NCBI GenBank assembly: GCA_946479035.1
Contig: CAMLDW010000002.1
Location: 1-64,000, forward strand
Source of the DNA: an uncultured Chthonomonadaceae bacterium
GTDB taxonomy: Bacteria > Armatimonadota > Fimbriimonadia > Fimbriimonadales > Fimbriimonadaceae
Reading direction: 5' to 3'
Length of the DNA stretch: 64,000 nucleotides
The position numbers and the translations under genes were made by a program. Positions 55,001-63,903 of the stretch are shown here, piece by piece; position 1 is the first letter of the stretch; each line of letters begins with the position of its first letter. The notes under the pieces are model-generated. The model was given only the letters and a program-made list of their open reading frames with translations. It made no database searches and was not told where the DNA came from.

Positions 55001-56805
55001 TGAACGGCTTCGGCGGAACGACCGCGCCGGTGGTCACGGGCGACACGACCTTCGTCGCCGGACAGAGCATCCTGCCTTCGCTCATCGTCTCGGGCCCAGC
55101 GGGGCTATTCACGCCGAACGGGCTGATGTACGCGCTCAGCTCGGAGCTGAGCCCGAATGACCCGTTCCTGCGCATCAACTCGGTGCGCGCCTGGCACCAG
55201 CAGCTAACAATGGTCCGAAAAAAGTCGCCGACGCCTGGCGACTATGAAGCAGCGACCGCCGTCAAGTGGCCGCAGTTCCGCGGCGTGCAGGACTTCGACG
55301 ACCTGCGCATCCGCATCCTGCAGGCCGCGCTCCCCGACACGCGGGCGGTGTCTCTCGCCGTGGGCGACGGTGCACTGGCGGTCACGAGCGACTCGACGCT
55401 CTATGGCTTTGCCCGCTCTGACTTCTTCGTCGTAGATGAAGGGCGCGTCTCGCGCTTCGACACGAGCGGCAACCCGCTCTGGAGCGCTTCGCAGACCCTG
55501 AACGCCGGCTTCGACCAGCCAGTCGGTGGCGCCGCCACCGGCATGAGGCTCTCGCGCCCGACCCGCATGTACCCGGACCCGGGCGGCACCAACGGGTTCT
55601 GGATCGTCGACTCGGGCAACGACCGCGTGACGCTTGTGGACGCGGCCGGCCGCGAGCTGCGTACGGTCCACGACTTCAAGCTCGATCCCCAGTACGTGCC
55701 CCAAGGGATGAGCGACTCCGAGGCCAAGTCGCTGCGCGACCCGCGCGACGTGTACGTCTTCGAGACGAAGGTCACAGCGGCGAACAACCCGCTCTCCAAC
55801 GCGCAGCCGCTGGAGCTGTGGCGACACGTCGTGATCGCCGAGGCGGGCAACAACCGCGTCGTCGAGGTCATCGACCGCTTCGCGCTCGACAATAGCGGCC
55901 GGATCTTGGGAGTCGTCAACTACAACGACCCGAACAACGGCCTGCAGCAGGCGCTGGGAGTGCTCGTGTGGCACACGCCGGAAGAGCTGACCGGCAAGCG
56001 CTTCTCCTACAACAGCGTCTCGTTCACGTTCGTGGACGACGGCTTTGGCGGCAAGCGCCGTGTGGTCGCGCTCGGCTTTGGAAACGTGGAGCCGGGCCGC
56101 GCGACCTTCGGCCTCGACTCGTCGCCACAGGACCTCGACGTCTCGAGCGGATACGGCGGAATCGTGCTCTATGACGGCGCGAACTCTCGCGTGATCACGG
56201 GCTTCCAAGTTCCGGCGATCCCCGCGAACGCGTTCCTCGAAGAGACGGCGCCCGGCAGCGGCATGTACGACTTCCTCTCCGCCGCAAAGACCGCGCAGAC
56301 GGAGCACAAGATCGCAGGGCTCACCTCGGTCTCGATGCGCTACATCGACACGCCGTTCGGGCCGAGGCTCGCAGTGATGATGACCGAGGCAACAGGCGTC
56401 TACGAGATCGTGCAGCCGAACTTGGCGACGCCGGACGTGTGGGCCGTCAACTGGATGCTTCCGACGGATGCGTACACCGGTATGCGCAGACCGCGCGCGG
56501 CCGGGCCGTTCACTCTGGCGCAGATCGGCGACAACCCGCAGAAGTTCCAGCCCAAGTACGCGCGCAGGCTGGACTCGGGCGAAGTGCTGGTCGTGAACGG
56601 TTACCTCGGCAAGCTGAGGAACGCGGCGGACTTTTTAGGCGAGATCTTCCTCGCGGACGGACGCCTGGGCGGATCGGGCAACACGCCGGGGTACGACGTT
56701 CTGCGTCAAAACCTGGGGTTCAACTCACTCAGCATCGTCTATGAACTGCCGCCGGTCCAAGGGATCCGCGGCATTACGAAGCCGGTCTATGCGGAGCGGC
56801 AGTAA
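52045..56805 (+). CDS. Giant exported protein with DUF4159-like and NHL-type propeller regions
   Basis: The 1586-residue product has a signal peptide (MNLKRALPLLLALLAAGAFA). The first ~250 residues recall DUF4159/glutamine-amidotransferase-like domains (FDVLNLTVNGTLSLNSLERE, then KLRRFVDQGGVLWVDLVND). After an RRSSSSA linker come beta-propeller strands with NHL-like repeats, for example FWIVDSGNDRVTLVDAAGRE and VVIAEAGNNRVVEVIDRF, and a calcium-loop-like DVDHDGNPDDGVADPLG. Its start overlaps the previous gene (ATGA), so it is made with the pilin-like proteins. Possibly a surface or pilus-tip protein. No close family is recognised. Confidence 0.7.
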   Translation: MNLKRALPLLLALLAAGAFAQPLPYAQSRTTIKAGTLLIESQRVGFGPGVPADVSPHLWFNLDQDGTTKPASWTFDNPLGQTTMTSDTFNRWAATPGAGFIPPVGTQIGKAQAAYWEIQLSTATEEALSQFDVLNLTVNGTLSLNSLEREKLRRFVDQGGVLWVDLVNDASIGLDLANGLPYGFDWMVSGLPIEANLNHPILRSPNPLRLSDLDTMSYAGAIGSIVTVPINIGGLAVAPLASWITPDSRRLEPVAGNTDGRTVSVAQLGQGYIVVTARGVTATLNRGVIDTAPPPRTPLANRAFVGLAPVFDNSYTAAAKFAINVISLATSYSSTGAGSRRSSSSAVTVDAPMLRRFSAPFGGAAFGINKPAAIFKGFIVTTGGNRVSVFDADPSRDVDHDGNPDDGVADPLGQGTDLIWQSPDLGPNLSPPTVVEVPDTTVADPLNGFLAVNQIWVVDGQSRVLVFDLDSPAGLAVAPLPPSPIAPPAGEAPVIDPDGSYAPTVQEGMVVIADSRAADNLGRVWIVDLNTATKITTAGDWSLRNIGQFTPAGASPTVGYIPVIDSPGALDRVVYVPQQPTAFGTPRPASVTSFWLGARGEQPIRVTRIGPNVVRLSTRASQLRLPLVFGGGSNSLGMKITLLKPNGDPFTLTEMQTVFTGTVSNPGTPGEIDVQLTAAPGPWDFDGTTTPGNPADDVGWRVDYTIDWGQAGVIGGPQPATYVRGNLEFPDTVANTRRIIGGAALGPHGNLYVETAAPGAADVGATLFNLREEGRGDFRLVYRYDLYDSMTFQMNQGTTAADTVNMPPAFIDQDELLSDLPFLNSPIHNLRFVGGPAVRGDLVYCLARGAKLLGVDTTVMMVFKANPGPLEFEVEGSNTSFTVLQPDVSRSVTKTAPTTFSDYRSNQFTAEPIVGQNRTRIVIKNAMTATRGRIGDSISSSLPVMIRRSGQTDTLIEPETPALTSYGAFPGRSGGKFSPLVWYTVMNGFGGTTAPVVTGDTTFVAGQSILPSLIVSGPAGLFTPNGLMYALSSELSPNDPFLRINSVRAWHQQLTMVRKKSPTPGDYEAATAVKWPQFRGVQDFDDLRIRILQAALPDTRAVSLAVGDGALAVTSDSTLYGFARSDFFVVDEGRVSRFDTSGNPLWSASQTLNAGFDQPVGGAATGMRLSRPTRMYPDPGGTNGFWIVDSGNDRVTLVDAAGRELRTVHDFKLDPQYVPQGMSDSEAKSLRDPRDVYVFETKVTAANNPLSNAQPLELWRHVVIAEAGNNRVVEVIDRFALDNSGRILGVVNYNDPNNGLQQALGVLVWHTPEELTGKRFSYNSVSFTFVDDGFGGKRRVVALGFGNVEPGRATFGLDSSPQDLDVSSGYGGIVLYDGANSRVITGFQVPAIPANAFLEETAPGSGMYDFLSAAKTAQTEHKIAGLTSVSMRYIDTPFGPRLAVMMTEATGVYEIVQPNLATPDVWAVNWMLPTDAYTGMRRPRAAGPFTLAQIGDNPQKFQPKYARRLDSGEVLVVNGYLGKLRNAADFLGEIFLADGRLGGSGNTPGYDVLRQNLGFNSLSIVYELPPVQGIRGITKPVYAERQ

Positions 56806-56807
56806 AA

Positions 56808-59800
56808 ATGGAGCGAACGTTGGCAAAGCAGTCACATCGTCGGAGCGGGGTCGCGCTAGCGGCCCTGGCGACAGCGCTTTTGGCGCTCGGGCAGGTCGCG
56901 GGGGCGCAGGACTTCACGACCTTCAAGGGCAACAACCAGCGCACCGGCATGGCGACCCTGGGCCCGTCTACGCCGGTCGGGACGCCCATGCAGGTGTTCA
57001 GCAACCCCGGGCGCTCGTTCATCCGATGGTGGGACCCGGTCCAGCTCACTCGCGCGGTGCTCGATACGGGCGACCTTGGCACAGTCCCGAACCCTGCCGG
57101 CAACTGGACGAACCCCGGCATCGGCTACTCGCCGCTCGCGTTCAACTACATCCAGAACAACATCGGTTCGCCGCCATACGCCTTCACGACTTCGGTCCCA
57201 GCGCTCGATTTCGACAACCCGACCCTGCCCGCAGTCGGCTTTACGACGTCCACTTACAGCTTTAGCTTCAACGGCCTGGTCCCCGGCAGCGAGTACGAAA
57301 TGTACATCAACGTGCCGCTGGGCGGCACGGACACCGACGGCACCGTCGGTGTCGTCAACATCGTCTTTCCGCAGCGCTACCTCGTCGTGCAGGTCACTGG
57401 CGCGGTCGGTGGCCCCTTCACCGACATCATCGACACTTTTGCGACCGGTGGCTCGTTCGTCCGGCTAGGTAACAACGGCAACCAGACCAACCAGCTCTTC
57501 GCGGTCGACCCCGCTGGGGCGCTAACGGTCACCATCTTCAACACGGCTCCGCGCTCGGCCAACGGCGGGTTCCTCGACCCGTTCGCCAACCCGGGCAACG
57601 AGCTCGTTTACGCCGACGCCGCGATGATCGTCGGCCAGGCTGGCGCGACCGGCGCCTATGCCGCCAGCCCGATAGTGGGCGAGCTGACGCAGACGCCGCC
57701 GATCGGTGGCGCGGTCCAGTTCCCACAGCGCGTCTACAGTGCGCGCAACGAGGCGTCGTTCATCGGCGCGCTCAACCGCGAGGTGAGCCTCGGGGTCTTG
57801 AGCTCTTTTGCGCACGACGGCACGAACGTCTTCGACCCGACAGGCACCGGCCGAAAGAACATGGTGTTCAGCTGGCCGTTCCGCCGGGCGTTCGGCAACG
57901 GCAGCGCCGAACTGGCGCGCGCTGCGACCGACAAGGCCGCATGGATACAGGGGCCGAGCCCTGCCAACTCGCGCGACAGGACGCGCATCCAGGTCGACAA
58001 CCTGAGCGGCGGCTCGACTTCCTCCGGCTTCTTCCTACCGAACACGGTCCTGACGAACTACATCGGCGAGAACTACCTCGAGGCGCCGGCGATCATCGGC
58101 CCGGCAGCGAGCGCCGTCACTTGGTCCGCGCCTATCCCTGACGGGAGTTATTTCATCCAGGTGTGGCTGCCCGACCTCGATACAGGCACGACGCTCGCTC
58201 GCTCGGCGGAAGTCGAGATCCTGAGCGGTGCCACCGTGATCGACACGGCGCCGCTCGACGAAGCAGCAGGTAGCGGCTGGGTGAACCTGACCGGCCAGCC
58301 CGCCTCGGGCTACCCGCACTCCCTCGTCGCTCCGCTCAGCGTGCGCATCACCGACCACGTCACCGACCCGGCCGACGTCGGCCGCAACGTCTACGCAGAC
58401 GCGGTGCGCTTCATCGGGAACTCCGACCTTTCGATTAACTCGACGCCGGTGATGGCGCGCGCCACCATGACAGTCGGCGGCGTGCCGACGCCGCGCGACG
58501 TTCTCATCGTGGCGATGGAAGACGGCCATATCTACTGCATCGATGCGCACGGCGACCCGCTCACGGGCGACCCGCCGCAGGTGTACTGGACCTTCCCTTC
58601 CGAAGACCCGGCCACCGACCCGAACGCGGTCGCCACCGAAGACGGCAAGGACCGTATCGCGGAGATGCCGATCGACTTCGACCTCGGCTCTGCGCTGGTC
58701 GAAAACATCGGCGGGGTCGACTACCTCTTCATCGGCTCTAAGAACGGACGCGTGTACTGTATCGACATGGCGGGCCGAGGCGACGGCACCACGCGCCGCC
58801 TGTGGACCTACCCGGACGACTACAACCCGACGCTGCCCGCCGTACAGATGCCGGCCAGCTCGCTCGGCCCGATCGTTGGCTCGATCGCCTACGGCACTGG
58901 CGCGGGCGGCCCGACGATCTACGTCCCGACCTCGCAAGGCCGTCTTTTCGCGCTCGACGCGGTAGGCACCCCCGCCTCCAAGACCACGACCGTCCGCTGG
59001 CAGTACCCGGACGCGCTCAGCCTGCCGGTCGGCCCGATCAACATGGCGCCGGTTGTGCAGTTCGGCCGCGTCTACTTCGGCGCTGCGACCCAATTCAACC
59101 CTGCGGCGGGCGGCATGTACGCCGTCAACGAGGCCACGGGCCTTCTTGACTGGTCGTCCTTCGCGACGCCGAGCGGAGCGTTCCTGCCGTTCGGTAGTTC
59201 CAGTCCCGTCGCCGTGCCTGCCGTGCAGATCACCGGCGGCGGCCCGTTCGCGGGCCTGGACGCGCTCATCTTCGTCGACGAGCTCGGCCGCACCGTCTCG
59301 CTCGAGGCGAATACCGGTGCGTTCCAGTGGGAGACGAACGAGGTGGGCGTCCACGCGGTGGGCTCGCCCACGTTCACCTACCAGACGGTCTACAACAACC
59401 TCGGCGCGCTGCAAGCGAACGTGCCCGTGGTCGTCATCCCGTTCTCGAACGGCCGCGTGGTATCGATGCTCGCGGACGGTGCGACGACGGTCGCGGGGAA
59501 CCACCAGGTGTGGGGCTTCGCGCTCGACGGCAACACGCAGGTCGCTTCCGTCGCAGTCGGCGGCAAGAACCCCATCGAGTCCTTCTCGTGGATGTACACA
59601 GGCGACAGCAACGGGACCTTCTATGCCTGGAACCACGACCCCGGCCTGCCCGACAACGGGCAGATCATCTCTGGCGGCACGCCGCCGGGAGCACAGGAAG
59701 CCTCGGACAACGACACGACGGCGATCCAGATCAACGGCATCATCGACCCGAACGCGATCGTGCTGCTCGTGCCGGAGGCCTACGACACCCTCTTTGAGAA

Positions 59801-62800
59801 GCTGCAGGACGGCACGCTGACCTACGCGGACGTCACCAACGCCGCGACCAACCAGCACGCCAACCGCCGCAACTTCGAGTTCGGCGAGACGCTCTACGCG
59901 CTCTGCTACAACTTGCCGATCGGCACTGGCAACCTTGCGAACTATTACATCGAGTTCACGATGAACGGCGGTTCGAGAGGCGCCCGAGCGCGCCAGATCC
60001 AGACGCGCACGATCCCCGCCGGCAGCCCGCCTGCCGGGGACGAGAACATCGCGCTCGTGGCTCTGCCGATCCTGGCGTCCGGCGGAGGCAGCGTGCTGCC
60101 CGGCCCGTCCAACCTGCAGATGCGCGCAGTCGCGCCCAACTACAACAACCTGCGCTCGACCGCGCACACGATCAACTTCGCGATCGCCAACCCGCTCGCC
60201 CTGGCGTTCCAGGACAACACCGGCGCGGTCGTCAGCAGCGTGGGCAACACGACCAACGCGACCGACGCGATGGTGCTGACAAACGGCAACACCGGGTCCG
60301 ACCAGGATCCGACCGGCGCCCTTCTCGGCCCCGAGCCGTTCACGTTCCTCCGCCCGAGCCTCACCGCGCCGCTGCTAGACCCCGTGGGCCACGGCACGGC
60401 CGGCATCAGCCGAGCGCTTGTCATCGACCGCAGCCTGCTCAACCTGATCTTCGGCAACAACCGAGGGCTGCAGAACGCGCGGTTCGACCCGCACGACGTC
60501 GCGTGGGTGATCCAGGTCGGCAACCCGACTGGCGGCGTGGTCAAGCCGCTGTCCGACAACCTCGGTACGGCCTACCCTGGCTTCGAGGACTACCCGATCT
60601 TCGTCCCGAACACGAGCCTCGACTATCCGGACATCCCGCGCGAGCGCATGTCCGCCAGCAAGAACACGTTCGGCTTCGTCGAGAACCCGGTGTTCGCCGG
60701 AGTCTCGCTCTCGCCGCCCACGATAACAGCTGCGGACCGTGCGAACTACCGCACCTCGAGCGCGGTGAACGGCTACGACACCCAGATGGTCCGTGCGCTT
60801 CAGCCGACCTTGTTCGACCTGCAGCTCGACGTCCCGCGCTACCAGCCGCCGAGCCTCGCGGGCTACCACGGCACGCACACGATCTATGTGGACAGCGAGC
60901 GGCCCGGCTTCGACGGCACGACTGAGTCTTATCGCACGTTCGGCACCAACCTTCGCGTGGCGGTGGACGAGCGGCTCTCCGTGGGCACCCCGACGGTCGA
61001 CCTCGGCTCGCTGCCAGAAGGCGGCGGCTTCAACGGCGGCGCGGCGTTCGGCCCGCTCCAGCCTTGGCTGCCCGCCTCTGCGTTCAGCCCGTGGAACGCG
61101 GCGTACTCCGCGGGCCAGATGAAGATGTTCGAAAGCTTCCAGGTCCGCAACGACGGGAACGTCAACCTCTTGAACGTCCGCGTGTCCAAGGAGTTCGACA
61201 CCTTCAACGGCCTGGCGAGGCTTTACCGCCCGCTCGAGCTGTTCGCGCCGGGCCTTCACGAGCTCTCTTGGCTCGACGGCTCGCTGAACCTCTATTCCAA
61301 CCTCGACCCGCGCTTCTCGGCGATGGGCCTGACCGGCGCCGACCCCGAGTCGCGCAACATCCTGCAAAAGGCGAGGCCGGGCGACGTCGCACCGACCCAG
61401 CTCAGCGTCAACCCGCACAGCAGGACGAACCCGAACATGCGCAACTCGGGCAACTACCTGATGAACCAGGGCGTGATCCCGCCCGGCGATCCGAGGATCG
61501 GCGTCACCGCGCCGATCGGCACGCCAGTGGGCGACTACATCCGCCGCATCTACGCGTTCGAGGACAAGCTCGGCACCAACCGCAGGCCCGACTTGCCTTC
61601 GCTAGGACAGGACGAGTCGTACTCCGACCCGGGAATGAACCTGAAGTTCACAATCCGCGAGTCGAGGCTGACCAGCCTGCCGACTACAAAGGCCGCGGCC
61701 AACGTCGAGGACATCGTGACGGGCAACGAGCCGTTCCGGTTCACAAACGTGACCCCGAGCACGATGCGCAACCACGACGGCAACCTGTTCGTCGCGTTCG
61801 TCTCGGACCGCGTCGACAACGGCAACCTGCCCAACTGGGTGCCGAAGCCCAAGCTGGAGGCCGACGTCGCGCTCACCCCGACGTGGCGGATCTATGTCGC
61901 CTCGCTCGTGTTCCAGAACGGAGTCGTGCCAGCCGACACGCAGAGCCCGATCGGCGACTTCAACGGCTGGAACCAGGCTAACGCGTTCCGCTGGTTCAAC
62001 CAGGCGATCCCGACAGCGTTCCCGACCGCCCCCCCGACAGCGCTCTTTACGCTCCAGGCGGGCGACACGATCGCTCCCGGCAGCGTGCAGTACGGCGGTC
62101 CTGCGTTCCCGACCTCGGGAGCGTTCGACCAGCTCGAGTTCCCCGGCGCTACCGGGCGCACCGGCTTTGCGGACCGCTACATGGCGTTCCTCGGCAGTGC
62201 GTCGGTCACCGACGGCGCTGGGAACAGGCGCGACCAGGAGCAACTGATGATCACGTCGCTCAACTTCGCGCCCAACGGAGCGGTGTCCGAGAACGGCGTC
62301 GCGGTCGCGATGCCGTACGACCTGGCCAGCAACAAGAGCAGGCCGAGCCTCGTGCAGACCGGCAACGTCGCGACGGCGTTCTATACGACCAGCTCGACCG
62401 GCTTTGGCCGTGTGAACTGGGCCAGCTTCGACGGAGCCAACTGGACGACTCCTCGAGCGCTGGACATGGGCAACGCTTTCGAAGACGTCGGCGCGCCGAG
62501 CGCCGTGCTTCGCAGGTGGCGCAACACCGAGTTGCCTTACGTCTCGCTCGCCTTCACCGGCAAGCTGAGAGGCAGGGCGTTTAGCGAGGCGTTCCTTGCG
62601 CGGCTCGAGGCCGGCGCCAACGGCGTGCCTGCAGGCGACCAGCCTCAGCGCCCGTTCGGCCCGCGCATTGACGAGCTCACCCTCGACACGGCGACCGGCA
62701 TCTACTGGGCGCCGGGGGCGGTCTGGCGGCTGGCCCGCAACGACCTCGTGATCCCGAACCCCGTGGCCCCGTTCGACCCGCTTGAGGAGTTCATCGACAT

Positions 62801-63719
62801 CTTCCAGCTCGTCGGCGGCAACTTCGTCTCGGTCGTGGACAAGACCACGCGCACTTTCGACCGCGAGACGGGCATGGTCATCTACACCACCAACTTCGGC
62901 GGCAAGGTGTACGTGGACACGCGCTCTGGCAGCGTGCGCTTCAGCGGCGCGCTCGTCCCGCGCAGCCTGCGGCTGTTCGTGCGCTACGCGCCGAACTTCA
63001 TGCGCGTGAGCACGGGCCCCGGCGCGAACTATCGCACGGTGGGCATGGTGTTCGACGACCGCTTCATCGGCATCTACCAGAACCCGGCGAACCCGCTGAT
63101 GGACCTCCTCGGAGACATCAGCTACTGGGGCAACGAGTTCAGCAACCGGCCGAACAACACCGACCTGCTCCGCTGGGACCGCCACGTGATGACCTTCACC
63201 CGCACCAGCGGGGACGGCACCCAGGCGACCCGGCCGTTCATCGGGACGTTCCGCTACGGCGTGCAACTGCCGACGGCGGTGCAGCTCAACGCGGGCGGCA
63301 ACCTGGCCTCGTTCACGGTCCAGTGGATCGACACGGCGGGCGGGCTGCCGGGGACGGAGCGGTTCTTCCAGGTCGATCCGGCGACCGGGCGCGTGTTCTT
63401 CATGGCCGGGATGGAAGACCGCCGCGTGCGGATCATCTATAACGGCGTGGACGACAACGGCGTCCCGACCGGCCCGATCACCTACGAGGCCAAGGTCGAC
63501 CCGCTGGTCGAGCTCCGAGAGGAGGCCGTGCCGATCGAGCAGGCCGGCAACGAGTCCGGGCTGAGCGTGGCCCTCGACCCCCTGAGCGGCGCTTTCAACC
63601 GAGTGGACTTCCGCAGGCCGTCGCTGTACTGGCTCTTCTGGACCAGTACCCGCAACGGCGTACCGGACGTGTTCTTCGAGACGATCGCGCCCCGGTTCAC
63701 CCCCCGGCCGCCCAACTAG
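56808..63719 (+). CDS. Giant exported PQQ-propeller protein, PilY1-like position
   Basis: The 2303-residue product has a signal peptide (QSHRRSGVALAALATALLAL, then QVAGA) and an N-terminal region with GNNQRTGMATLGPS. Residues about 560-950 hold PQQ-like propeller blades: ILIVAMEDGHIYCIDAHGD, FIGSKNGRVYCIDMAGRGDG, TIYVPTSQGRLFALDAVGTP and RVYFGAATQFNPAAGGMYAV. The C-terminal half is a long beta-rich region with no recognised domain. PilY1, the pilus-tip protein of other bacteria, also has a propeller and lies in minor-pilin operons, so a PilY1-like role is plausible, but the size and order differ. It is the last gene of the operon, followed by a strong hairpin. Confidence 0.7.
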   Translation: MERTLAKQSHRRSGVALAALATALLALGQVAGAQDFTTFKGNNQRTGMATLGPSTPVGTPMQVFSNPGRSFIRWWDPVQLTRAVLDTGDLGTVPNPAGNWTNPGIGYSPLAFNYIQNNIGSPPYAFTTSVPALDFDNPTLPAVGFTTSTYSFSFNGLVPGSEYEMYINVPLGGTDTDGTVGVVNIVFPQRYLVVQVTGAVGGPFTDIIDTFATGGSFVRLGNNGNQTNQLFAVDPAGALTVTIFNTAPRSANGGFLDPFANPGNELVYADAAMIVGQAGATGAYAASPIVGELTQTPPIGGAVQFPQRVYSARNEASFIGALNREVSLGVLSSFAHDGTNVFDPTGTGRKNMVFSWPFRRAFGNGSAELARAATDKAAWIQGPSPANSRDRTRIQVDNLSGGSTSSGFFLPNTVLTNYIGENYLEAPAIIGPAASAVTWSAPIPDGSYFIQVWLPDLDTGTTLARSAEVEILSGATVIDTAPLDEAAGSGWVNLTGQPASGYPHSLVAPLSVRITDHVTDPADVGRNVYADAVRFIGNSDLSINSTPVMARATMTVGGVPTPRDVLIVAMEDGHIYCIDAHGDPLTGDPPQVYWTFPSEDPATDPNAVATEDGKDRIAEMPIDFDLGSALVENIGGVDYLFIGSKNGRVYCIDMAGRGDGTTRRLWTYPDDYNPTLPAVQMPASSLGPIVGSIAYGTGAGGPTIYVPTSQGRLFALDAVGTPASKTTTVRWQYPDALSLPVGPINMAPVVQFGRVYFGAATQFNPAAGGMYAVNEATGLLDWSSFATPSGAFLPFGSSSPVAVPAVQITGGGPFAGLDALIFVDELGRTVSLEANTGAFQWETNEVGVHAVGSPTFTYQTVYNNLGALQANVPVVVIPFSNGRVVSMLADGATTVAGNHQVWGFALDGNTQVASVAVGGKNPIESFSWMYTGDSNGTFYAWNHDPGLPDNGQIISGGTPPGAQEASDNDTTAIQINGIIDPNAIVLLVPEAYDTLFEKLQDGTLTYADVTNAATNQHANRRNFEFGETLYALCYNLPIGTGNLANYYIEFTMNGGSRGARARQIQTRTIPAGSPPAGDENIALVALPILASGGGSVLPGPSNLQMRAVAPNYNNLRSTAHTINFAIANPLALAFQDNTGAVVSSVGNTTNATDAMVLTNGNTGSDQDPTGALLGPEPFTFLRPSLTAPLLDPVGHGTAGISRALVIDRSLLNLIFGNNRGLQNARFDPHDVAWVIQVGNPTGGVVKPLSDNLGTAYPGFEDYPIFVPNTSLDYPDIPRERMSASKNTFGFVENPVFAGVSLSPPTITAADRANYRTSSAVNGYDTQMVRALQPTLFDLQLDVPRYQPPSLAGYHGTHTIYVDSERPGFDGTTESYRTFGTNLRVAVDERLSVGTPTVDLGSLPEGGGFNGGAAFGPLQPWLPASAFSPWNAAYSAGQMKMFESFQVRNDGNVNLLNVRVSKEFDTFNGLARLYRPLELFAPGLHELSWLDGSLNLYSNLDPRFSAMGLTGADPESRNILQKARPGDVAPTQLSVNPHSRTNPNMRNSGNYLMNQGVIPPGDPRIGVTAPIGTPVGDYIRRIYAFEDKLGTNRRPDLPSLGQDESYSDPGMNLKFTIRESRLTSLPTTKAAANVEDIVTGNEPFRFTNVTPSTMRNHDGNLFVAFVSDRVDNGNLPNWVPKPKLEADVALTPTWRIYVASLVFQNGVVPADTQSPIGDFNGWNQANAFRWFNQAIPTAFPTAPPTALFTLQAGDTIAPGSVQYGGPAFPTSGAFDQLEFPGATGRTGFADRYMAFLGSASVTDGAGNRRDQEQLMITSLNFAPNGAVSENGVAVAMPYDLASNKSRPSLVQTGNVATAFYTTSSTGFGRVNWASFDGANWTTPRALDMGNAFEDVGAPSAVLRRWRNTELPYVSLAFTGKLRGRAFSEAFLARLEAGANGVPAGDQPQRPFGPRIDELTLDTATGIYWAPGAVWRLARNDLVIPNPVAPFDPLEEFIDIFQLVGGNFVSVVDKTTRTFDRETGMVIYTTNFGGKVYVDTRSGSVRFSGALVPRSLRLFVRYAPNFMRVSTGPGANYRTVGMVFDDRFIGIYQNPANPLMDLLGDISYWGNEFSNRPNNTDLLRWDRHVMTFTRTSGDGTQATRPFIGTFRYGVQLPTAVQLNAGGNLASFTVQWIDTAGGLPGTERFFQVDPATGRVFFMAGMEDRRVRIIYNGVDDNGVPTGPITYEAKVDPLVELREEAVPIEQAGNESGLSVALDPLSGAFNRVDFRRPSLYWLFWTSTRNGVPDVFFETIAPRFTPRPPN

Positions 63720-63745
63720 ACTGGCAAAACGGCCGAAAAACGGCT

Positions 63746-63773
63746 CCCCGGCACCCTTTACAGGGTGCCGGGG
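63746..63773 (+). terminator. Terminator-like hairpin at the end of the pilus operon
   Basis: A perfect 12-bp stem CCCCGGCACCCT/AGGGTGCCGGGG closes a TTAC loop, 27 bases after the last stop. There is no T-run. A smaller GCCG-AAAAA-CGGC hairpin lies just before it. Confidence 0.6.
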
Positions 63774-63837
63774 ACAAACCGTGTAACAGCCCCCGTTTCA
63801 ACCTGCGTCTAGTTCAAAAGAGGGGCGCCCGGTTTGG

Positions 63838-63867
63838 TTGACACTCAACTGGACTCAATGCTATGAT
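63838..63867 (+). promoter_or_regulatory. Strong sigma70 promoter for pilM
   Basis: TTGACA (63838-63843) and TATGAT (63862-63867) are 18 bases apart. The expected start is near 63874, leaving a leader of about 30 bases. It is the best consensus match in the window and separates pilM from the pilus operon upstream. Confidence 0.7.
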
Positions 63868-63903
63868 AGGAGGCGCTTTTTTGCTGAGCGTTGGTACCTG
63901 GCG

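Noticed and set aside
46597..63719. Large antisense open frames across the pilus operon
   Set aside because: They are typical of high-GC genes whose codon bias leaves the opposite strand open; they carry Arg/Val-rich sequence with no domain.
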